Origin: CAZXBB01 sp964638815
GTDB taxonomy: Bacteria > Planctomycetota > Phycisphaerae > Phycisphaerales > SM1A02
Direction: 5' to 3'
Assembly: GCA_964638815.1 (NCBI GenBank)
Contig: CAZXBB010000387.1
Location: forward strand, 1-6,243
DNA length: 6,243 nt
The translations under genes and the position numbers were made by a program. Numbering within the stretch: the stretch's first letter is position 1; each line of letters starts with the position of its first letter. This document shows positions 1 to 4,408 of this stretch, piece after piece. The notes beneath the pieces are model-generated. The model was not told where the DNA came from. It ran no database searches and saw nothing but the letters and a program-made list of their open reading frames with translations.

Positions 1-678
1 ATCGAGCGGTCGGACCAGCAGCGCGTCGTCACGGTGACGGCGAACATCGCCGGGCGCGACCTCGGCTCCGTCGCCGCCGACGCGCGGGCGGCGCTCGAGC
101 GCATCCCGCGCCCCGTCGGGTACGAGCTGGCGCTCGCCGGCAACGTCGAGGAGCAGCAGAAGTCGACGCGGGAGCTCATCACGTCGCTCCTGCTCGCGCT
201 CGTGCTCGTCTACATGGTGCTCGCGTGCCAGTACGAGTCGCTGCGCGATCCGCTCATCGTGATGACGTCGGTGCCGCTTGCGGCGATCGGCGTGCTGCTC
301 ATGCTCTTTCTCACCGAGACCACGCTCAACGTGCAGAGCTACATCGGCTGCATCATGCTCGGCGGCATCGTCGTGAACAACGCGATCCTGCTCGTGGACC
401 AGGCGGGGCAACTCCGTGCGACGCGGGGGATGCGGACGAACGAGGCGGTGGTGGAAGCGGGTCGGCGGCGACTGCGGCCCATCCTCATGACGTCGCTCAC
501 GACGATCCTCGGCCTGATGCCGCTCGCGCTCGGCATCGGCGAGGGGGCCGACGCGCAGGCCCCGCTCGCGCGGGCGGTGATCGGCGGGCTCACGGGCTCG
601 ATGCTGATTACGCTGGTGCTCGTGCCCGCCGTCTATTCGCTGATCCACCCAGAGCGTCCGGAGCCCGAGACGACATGA
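1..678 (+). CDS. RND-family (HAE-1 type) efflux pump, inner-membrane subunit, C-terminal part
   Basis: This is the 3' end of a proton-driven RND multidrug/solute exporter, open at the window edge; 225 codons are present of the roughly 1000 usual for the family. The reading frame is open from base 1, so a GTG at 34 is internal and not the start. Residues 1-58 resemble the last periplasmic porter subdomain. Then come five membrane helices matching TM8-TM12, at about residues 60-79, 84-104, 114-135, 160-180 and 193-215. The TM10 segment reads GIVVNNAILLVDQ, close to the G-x-x-x-x-N-A-I-L-x-V signature of HAE-1 drug exporters, and the linker PILMTSLTTILGLMPLALG is also typical. The stop overlaps the next start as ATGA, so the pump is translationally coupled to the outer-membrane factor. 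The membrane-fusion subunit would be expected upstream. The substrate cannot be told from this piece. Confidence 0.93.
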   Translation: MERSDQQRVVTVTANIAGRDLGSVAADARAALERIPRPVGYELALAGNVEEQQKSTRELITSLLLALVLVYMVLACQYESLRDPLIVMTSVPLAAIGVLLMLFLTETTLNVQSYIGCIMLGGIVVNNAILLVDQAGQLRATRGMRTNEAVVEAGRRRLRPILMTSLTTILGLMPLALGIGEGADAQAPLARAVIGGLTGSMLITLVLVPAVYSLIHPERPEPETT

Positions 679-2300
679 TCCCGCCGACGCGTCGCCGCCC
701 GCGTCCGTCGCGGTTTCCTGTCCGATGCCTGCCGGCGACGGTCGTCGCGCTGTCCGCGGGCTGCGCCGACCCGCTGACGTGGAACGAGCCGGACTGGGAC
801 GACGTGCTCGCGCGCGAGGCGAAGACCTTCGAGCCGGTGGACGTGCCCGACGCGACCGTCGAGGGGCCGTCCGCGCTCCCGGATCTCGCCGGCGACGGGC
901 CGTTGACGCTCTCCGTCGAGCAGGCGGTGGTCCTCGCGCTGCGCGAGAACCGCAATCTCGCCGTGCAGGAGCTGACGCCGGTGATCGTCGGCGCGTTCGA
1001 GGCGGTCGAGCGCGGGGTGTTCGACCCCGAGGTCTTCGCCGGCATCGACTTCGCGCGCGAGGAGAGCGTCGAGACCGCGCGTGCGACCGGCGAGCAGTTC
1101 GGCGTGACCGGCGACGACCGCGGGGTGACGGCGGGCGTGCGGCAGACGCTGCCGTCCGGCACGGACGTCGAGTTCGGGCTCGACCAGACCCGCGACGCGT
1201 CGAGCCGCACGCCGGTGCAGCAGACGGCCCGCTTCGGGCTGACCGTGACGCAGGCGCTCCTTCGCGGCGCCGATCCCGCGGCGAACCTCGCGCGGGTGCG
1301 GCAGGCCGAGCTCGACACGCTCGCGTCGCGCTACGAGCTGCGCGGCTTCACCGAGGCGATCCTCGCCGAGACGGAGATCGCCTACTGGCGCTATGTCCTC
1401 GCCGGGCAGGAGATCGCGATCTTCGAGGAGTCGCGCGACCTCGCCCGCGAGCAGCTCGACGATATCAACCAGCGCATCGAGGTCGGCGTCCTCGCTCCTA
1501 CGCAGGCGGCCGCGGCCCGCACCGAGGTCGCGCTGCGCGAGCAGGCGCTCATCAACGCCCGCAGCGCACTGACCGCGCGGCGAATCGAGCTGCTGCGTCT
1601 CGTGAACCCGGGGCCGCGGGACGCACTCACCCGCGCGGTCGTCGCCGTGTCCGAGGCCGTGGTCGGCCCCGCGCCGGAGGACGACGTCGCCGATCGCGTC
1701 GCTCTCGCGCAGCAGTCCCGGCCCGACCTCAACGAGGCCCGCCTGCGGCTCGAGCAGAACCGGCTCGAGACGGTCGTCACCCGCAACGGCCTGCTACCGC
1801 GGCTCGACTTTTTCGTCGCGCTCGGCAAGACGGGGTTCGACGCGCGGTTCGCCGGCTCGTTCGAGAATCTCGACGGCGAGACGTTCGACTTCGCGGCCGG
1901 GCTCGCGTTCTCGCAGTTCCTCGGCACGCAGGTCGCCGAGGGGCGCCACCGGGCGGCGCTCGCCTCGCGGCAGCAGGCGGCGGCTGCCGTCCGCAACCTC
2001 GAGCAGCTCGTGGCGTTCGAGGTGCGTCTTGCGCAGAACGACGCGGAGCGTCTGCGCGAGCAGATCGATGCGTCCAAGGTCACGCGCGAGCTCCAGGAGC
2101 AGACCGTCGAGGCGGAGCGCGAGCGTTTCGACGTCGGCGCGAGCACGGCCCTCCTCGTCGCCCAGGCCCAGCGCGACCTCCTGGTGGCGCGCATCGCGGA
2201 GGTCGAGGCCGTGATCAGCTATCGCATCGCGCTGGTGCGGCTGTATGTCGTCGAGGGGAGCCTGCTCGAGCGGCGCGGGATCCGGGTCGCGGCCGGGTGA
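675..2300 (+). CDS. TolC-family outer-membrane efflux lipoprotein
   Basis: The 541-residue product is the outer-membrane channel partner of the RND pump it overlaps. The ATG at 675 shares ATGA with the pump stop and has a GGAG 11 nt upstream; the open frame further upstream to 225 is only a shadow of the pump gene. An arginine-rich n-region (residues 3-17) and a short hydrophobic stretch end in L-S-A-G-C30, an acceptable lipobox, so the mature protein is probably lipidated. Serine at -3 is less usual than leucine. Two OEP repeats are visible. The first starts near residue 77 (LTLSVEQAVVLALREN) and has long alanine/glutamate-rich helices at about 205-310. The second starts near 349 (RPDLNEARLRLEQN) and ends with ERFDVGAST and a coiled helix to about 525. 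The LLRGADPAANL segment at 196-206 is a strand-to-helix motif seen in this family. Length is normal for TolC-like proteins. Confidence 0.92.
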   Translation: MIPPTRRRPRPSRFPVRCLPATVVALSAGCADPLTWNEPDWDDVLAREAKTFEPVDVPDATVEGPSALPDLAGDGPLTLSVEQAVVLALRENRNLAVQELTPVIVGAFEAVERGVFDPEVFAGIDFAREESVETARATGEQFGVTGDDRGVTAGVRQTLPSGTDVEFGLDQTRDASSRTPVQQTARFGLTVTQALLRGADPAANLARVRQAELDTLASRYELRGFTEAILAETEIAYWRYVLAGQEIAIFEESRDLAREQLDDINQRIEVGVLAPTQAAAARTEVALREQALINARSALTARRIELLRLVNPGPRDALTRAVVAVSEAVVGPAPEDDVADRVALAQQSRPDLNEARLRLEQNRLETVVTRNGLLPRLDFFVALGKTGFDARFAGSFENLDGETFDFAAGLAFSQFLGTQVAEGRHRAALASRQQAAAAVRNLEQLVAFEVRLAQNDAERLREQIDASKVTRELQEQTVEAERERFDVGASTALLVAQAQRDLLVARIAEVEAVISYRIALVRLYVVEGSLLERRGIRVAAG

Positions 2301-2332
2301 CGGGCCGGCGCCGCGCCGCGCGTGACGGCCCG
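2301..2332 (+). other. GC-rich hairpin just after the efflux gene stop
   Basis: CGGGCCG at 2301-2307 pairs perfectly with CGGCCCG at 2326-2332 across an 18-nt GC-rich loop. It starts on the base after the TGA of the outer-membrane factor. It could slow or end plus-strand transcription, but an A-run and not a T-run follows, so it is not a classical intrinsic terminator. Confidence 0.3.
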
Positions 2333-2335
2333 GAG

Positions 2336-2375
2336 CAAAAAAGCAGTCACCGCGAAGGAGAGCCTTCGCGGTGAC
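2336..2375 (-). terminator. Rho-independent terminator of the di-haem oxidoreductase gene
   Basis: GTCACCGCGAAGG (2346-2358) and CCTTCGCGGTGAC (2363-2375) form a perfect 13-bp stem with a 4-nt AGAG loop. On the minus strand the hairpin is followed after three bases by six T (plus-strand A-run 2337-2342), which is the classic intrinsic terminator layout. On the plus strand no T-tract follows, so termination should be mainly for the minus-strand gene ending at 2438. The stem may still hinder read-through from the convergent efflux operon. Confidence 0.85.
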
Positions 2376-2405
2376 GCAGCCGTGAGTTGAGGCGAAGCTG
2401 GGCAG

Positions 2406-2430
2406 TCGCCGGGCGGAGGTGGCCCGGCGA
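2406..2430. other. Second hairpin in the convergent junction
   Basis: TCGCCGGGC (2406-2414) and GCCCGGCGA (2422-2430) form a perfect 9-bp stem with a 7-nt loop, 7 nt beyond the stop codon of the minus-strand gene. No T-tract follows on either strand. It probably stabilises the mRNA 3' end or assists the terminator at 2346-2375. Confidence 0.4.
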
Positions 2431-2437
2431 TCACGGG

Positions 2438-3955
2438 TCAGCTCCAGTTCGCCAGGATGATGAGAATGTCCTCGAAGTCGATGGCGCCGTCGCCGTTGAC
2501 GTCCGGGCCGCAGTCGTCCGGCTGCGGCGGGACGACCTGGAGGGTCTTCAGAAACTCGATGATGTCCCCCTGGTAGCCGTGCGAGAGCGCGAAGAACGCG
2601 TCACGCGACTCCCGGGCGTCGCCGCCGTGGAAGTGGATGGCCTCCGTCATGATCGTCAGATCGCCACGGTGACCGTAGGGGTCCGAGTTCGCGACGTCCC
2701 AGAGCTTGCGCGTCAGGAACTCGCCGGTCGGACGCGGCGGCGCCGGGATCGTGAAGTCGTCCGCCGGGGCGAATCCGTTCAGCTTGCCCTGCGGGAGCAG
2801 CTCGTTGTCGAAGTGGTCGTAGTCCTCGTCGTTCAGGTCGTGACGCTTGAGGTCCGTGAACGCCGCGACGAACGCGCCGCCGGTGCGGGTGCGCCGGAGG
2901 CGGGGCGCCGGACCTTCCGTGGTCATGTCGAACGAGAAGAGCTCCTCGGTCTCGTCGGGGTGGAGGTTCCCCGGCGGGTTGTACGGGTTCGGCTCGGTGA
3001 AGTGCCGGTCGTCGAGCGTCAACAGGGGCACGTGGCACGACGTGCAGCCGACGTGCGCGAACAGACGCCGGCCCCGGGCGGCCGCCTGGCGCCGGGCGGG
3101 GTCGTCCGGCTGCACCTCGACCGGCGTTCCGAGCGCGGCCTGGAACACGGTGACGGCGGTGATGTCGCCGACCGTCAGCTCGTTCGTCATGCCGTCGAGA
3201 TCCGGATCCGCGCCTTCGCCGAATCGCTCGACCGACTGCATGCCGTGGTGATGGTTCATCGCGTTGTTCGAGAACTCGCGGAGGGAGACCACCGCGCCCT
3301 TCTGGTGGAAGGGCTTGACGATGAGGTCCCAGTCGACGCCGTCGATCTCGGTCGGGTCGATCTTGCCGTCGGGCAGGCACGTGATCCGTCCGAAGTTCAC
3401 TCCCTTCGCCACGAGATCGCGCGCGACCGGGTGCCCCTTCGACGCCGCTTCGGCCTTCGCCTCTTCGCGAATGGTGATCAGCTCCGCACTCATCTCCCGC
3501 GCCAGCATTTCGATCGGACCCGCCCCGAACATGCCCAGGGTGTTGCGCTCATTGCTGAACTCGGGGCTGACGGACATGACCACCGGATCCATGGCCTGCG
3601 CCAGGACGAACACGTTGGCCACGACCTCGCCGGCGCCGCCGGAGAACGGCAGGTTGTGGCAGCCGAAGCAGGAGTTGGCATCCGGCGCCGAGGTCCGGAT
3701 GAACGCCGGCTCGTCCGGATCGCGGGGGGCGCCGGTGCCGGTCGAGCCCGGGCGACCCTGGCCGTCGAGCTTGTTGAACCGGGCGTCGAAGAGCTTCTGG
3801 CCGTGCTCGAACAGCACGCTCAGCTCCTCGGCGAGCCCGGTCCCGTCGAGGTGGTGCTCGATGACGGGACGCTCACCGATCGCACCGCCGGACGCGAAGG
3901 CGCCGGCCACCGGGAACACGAGGAACAACCCGAGCGTTGCACGAGTGCGTCTCAT
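2438..3955 (-). CDS. Secreted di-haem oxidoreductase (putative peroxidase family) with C-terminal dockerin-like tail
   Basis: This is a 505-residue exported c-type cytochrome of the di-haem oxidoreductase/putative peroxidase family. A signal peptide (MRRTRA, then a hydrophobic run to AGAFA21) leads to the cell exterior or periplasm. Two haem-attachment sites are present, C96-F-G-C-H100 and C304-T-S-C-H308. Family-like stretches surround them: HGQKLFDARF near 51-60, NERNTLGMFGAGPIEMLARE at 135-154, GRRLFAHVGCTSCHVPLL at 295-312, and LWDVANSDPYGHRGDL with EAIHFHGGDARESRDAF in the last third. The end D485-x-N-G-D-G-x-x-D-x-x-D496...ANW is a single calcium-binding dockerin-type loop, common at the C-termini of planctomycete exported proteins; its partner is unknown. 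The start is fixed by a GAGGAG ribosome site 9 nt upstream. The gene is divergent from a vanadium haloperoxidase and shares a duplicated leader module with it. The electron donor and substrate are not predictable. Confidence 0.9.
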   Translation of the reverse strand: MRRTRATLGLFLVFPVAGAFASGGAIGERPVIEHHLDGTGLAEELSVLFEHGQKLFDARFNKLDGQGRPGSTGTGAPRDPDEPAFIRTSAPDANSCFGCHNLPFSGGAGEVVANVFVLAQAMDPVVMSVSPEFSNERNTLGMFGAGPIEMLAREMSAELITIREEAKAEAASKGHPVARDLVAKGVNFGRITCLPDGKIDPTEIDGVDWDLIVKPFHQKGAVVSLREFSNNAMNHHHGMQSVERFGEGADPDLDGMTNELTVGDITAVTVFQAALGTPVEVQPDDPARRQAAARGRRLFAHVGCTSCHVPLLTLDDRHFTEPNPYNPPGNLHPDETEELFSFDMTTEGPAPRLRRTRTGGAFVAAFTDLKRHDLNDEDYDHFDNELLPQGKLNGFAPADDFTIPAPPRPTGEFLTRKLWDVANSDPYGHRGDLTIMTEAIHFHGGDARESRDAFFALSHGYQGDIIEFLKTLQVVPPQPDDCGPDVNGDGAIDFEDILIILANWS

Positions 3956-3964
3956 CTTTCAGAT

Positions 3965-3970
3965 CTCCTC
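3965..3970 (-). promoter_or_regulatory. Ribosome binding site of the di-haem oxidoreductase gene
   Basis: GAGGAG on the minus strand lies 9 nt before the ATG at 3955-3953. It is a near-perfect Shine-Dalgarno sequence and decides the start. The divergent gene at 4409 lacks one of comparable strength. Confidence 0.85.
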
Positions 3971-4014
3971 CAACCCGTCGCCGCGAGCCCGGGGGCTACC
4001 GAGGGCCGGTAACG

Positions 4015-4061
4015 TCAAAAAGGACAAAGCCCCGGCCGCGCGTTTCGCGCGAGCGGGGCTT
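4015..4061 (-). terminator. Leader terminator/attenuator-like hairpin (minus-strand copy)
   Basis: On the minus strand AAGCCCCG (4061-4054) pairs with CGGGGCTT (4034-4027). A CGCGCG/CGCGCG inner stem (4051-4046 with 4042-4037) closes a 3-nt AAA loop, leaving one 2x2 internal loop. The hairpin is followed by TTGTCCTTTTT (4026-4017 region). It has terminator form, yet it lies about 60 nt upstream of the start of the minus-strand gene, inside its presumed leader. It would therefore act as an attenuator or as the end of a short RNA, not as the end of a gene. Confidence 0.6.
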
Positions 4062-4079
4062 CATCGCCCTGAACGGGCC

Positions 4080-4096
4080 CCGGCCGCCATGGCCGG
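4080..4096 (-). other. Transcription-start-proximal palindrome, copy A
   Basis: CCGGCC and GGCCGG flank a 5-nt loop, a perfect 6-bp stem starting 10 nt after the -10 box. Its position over the expected start of transcription fits either the first hairpin of a leader RNA or a repressor operator. It sits at the same place as the palindrome in copy B, though the loop sequence differs. Confidence 0.5.
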
Positions 4097-4106
4097 AACT
4101 GCACGG

Positions 4107-4135
4107 ATTGTGGGGCGCGAACGCGCGGGCGTCAA
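4107..4135 (-). promoter_or_regulatory. Sigma-70-type promoter for the di-haem oxidoreductase gene
   Basis: On the minus strand a -35 TTGACG (4135-4130) and a -10 CACAAT (4112-4107) are separated by 17 nt. A-rich tracts upstream (complement of 4138-4154, GAAAAA and GGAAAAA) could serve as an UP element. Transcription would start near 4100, giving a leader of about 145 nt. The identical -10 and spacing in the divergent copy raise confidence. Confidence 0.62.
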
Positions 4136-4171
4136 CGCTTTTTCCAGGTTTTTCACCGGTGAGCCGGCGCG

Positions 4172-4183
4172 AATCGGCCGATT
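4172..4183. promoter_or_regulatory. Perfect palindrome between the divergent promoters
   Basis: AATCGGCCGATT is a perfect 12-bp palindrome lying between the two outward-facing -35 boxes (4135 and 4189). Its part CGGCCGATTG (4175-4184) recurs exactly at 4229-4238 inside the plus-strand leader hairpin. It may be an operator for a dimeric regulator acting on both genes; no regulator gene is in the window. Confidence 0.3.
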
Positions 4184-4188
4184 GTCGA

Positions 4189-4217
4189 TTGACTTCGGAG
4201 CCCGCGCGCCGCACAAT
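4189..4217 (+). promoter_or_regulatory. Sigma-70-type promoter for the vanadium haloperoxidase gene
   Basis: A -35 TTGACT (4189-4194) and a -10 CACAAT (4212-4217) are separated by 17 nt. Transcription would begin near 4224 and yield a leader of about 185 nt before the ATG at 4409. The element matches the minus-strand promoter at 4135-4107 in both boxes and in spacing. Confidence 0.62.
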
Positions 4218-4225
4218 TCTCACCT

Positions 4226-4246
4226 GTCCGGCCGATTGGGCCGGAC
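4226..4246 (+). other. Transcription-start-proximal palindrome, copy B
   Basis: GTCCGGCC (4226-4233) and GGCCGGAC (4239-4246) form a perfect 8-bp stem around the 5-nt loop GATTG, right after the expected transcription start. It could be the first hairpin of the leader RNA or an operator. It corresponds to 4080-4096 on the other strand. Confidence 0.5.
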
Positions 4247-4262
4247 GTTGGCTCGGGCGACG

Positions 4263-4317
4263 AAGCCCCTCTCCCGCAACCGGAGTGCGCGAGTGGGGCT
4301 TGTTTGTTTGTTTGTTT
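4263..4317 (+). terminator. Leader terminator/attenuator-like hairpin (plus-strand copy)
   Basis: AAGCCCC (4263-4269) pairs with GGGGCTT (4295-4301). The stem continues inward with CTC/GAG and CGCA/TGCG across two single mismatches, leaving a 7-nt loop. The T-rich run TGTTTGTTTGTTTGTTT follows at 4301-4317. It stands upstream of the haloperoxidase start and not after a gene, which suggests attenuation or a short terminated RNA. It is the counterpart of the minus-strand hairpin at 4061-4015. Confidence 0.6.
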
Positions 4318-4350
4318 CCTGTTTGCCTGCCTGCCTGCCTGCCTGCCTGC
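4302..4350 (+). repeat. Compound tetranucleotide microsatellite in the 5' leader
   Basis: Four GTTT units (4302-4317) are followed by CCT, one more GTTT (4321-4324), six GCCT units (4325-4348) and a partial GC. It overlaps the T-tract of the leader terminator and lies 59 nt or more upstream of the ATG at 4409. Such tracts can change length by slipped-strand mispairing. Here that would alter the terminator tail and leader length, not a reading frame. Confidence 0.95.
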
Positions 4351-4408
4351 TCACTGGGATCGGACCCGTCTGCCCGCTTTCACGCTCGAATCGAACGGAT
4401 GATTTCTC

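Larger units (their letters stand above)
4015..4100 (-). ncRNA. Candidate structured leader RNA or small RNA, copy A
   Basis: This is the predicted transcript from the promoter at 4135-4107 to the T-tract after the hairpin, about 85 nt. In order it carries a CCGGCC-N5-GGCCGG hairpin (4096-4080), an 18-nt linker ending GGGCGATG, and the AAGCCCC...GGGGCTT terminator-like hairpin. GGGC (4069-4066) can alternatively pair with GCCC (4059-4056) across GATGAA, which would break the terminator stem. The same order and spacing occurs in copy B on the other strand. No known RNA class is recognised. Whether it is a 5' leader of the 2438-3955 gene or a free RNA cannot be told from sequence. Confidence 0.5.
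4224..4317 (+). ncRNA. Candidate structured leader RNA or small RNA, copy B
   Basis: This is the predicted product of the promoter at 4189-4217, about 90 nt long. It holds a GTCCGGCC-N5-GGCCGGAC hairpin (4226-4246), a linker ending GGGCGACG, and the AAGCCCC...GGGGCTT hairpin (4263-4301) followed by a T-rich run. GGGC (4255-4258) can instead pair with GCCC (4265-4268) across GACGAA and so compete with the terminator stem. Spacings equal those of copy A, which points to a common origin and conserved function. It is either a leader that attenuates the haloperoxidase gene or a separate small RNA. Confidence 0.5.

Noticed and set aside
225..674. Upstream extension of the TolC-family frame
   Set aside because: It lies inside the RND pump in another frame and reads as low-complexity His/Arg/Ala. 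The ATG at 675 gives a signal peptide and a coupled start.
725..2374. 549-codon plus-strand frame overlapping the TolC-family gene
   Set aside because: Its translation is almost pure Arg/Ala/Gly-rich frame shadow, and the other frame encodes a complete OEP protein.
2387..4012. Long plus-strand open frame (541 codons) over the haem gene
   Set aside because: It is antisense to a gene with two CxxCH sites, a signal peptide and family motifs. Its translation is arginine/valine-rich with low complexity, the usual result of GC-biased third positions.
3990..4018. Second minus-strand promoter starting with TTGACG at 4018-4013
   Set aside because: No -10-like sequence lies 16-18 nt downstream, and the TTGAC is part of the T-tract after the leader hairpin.
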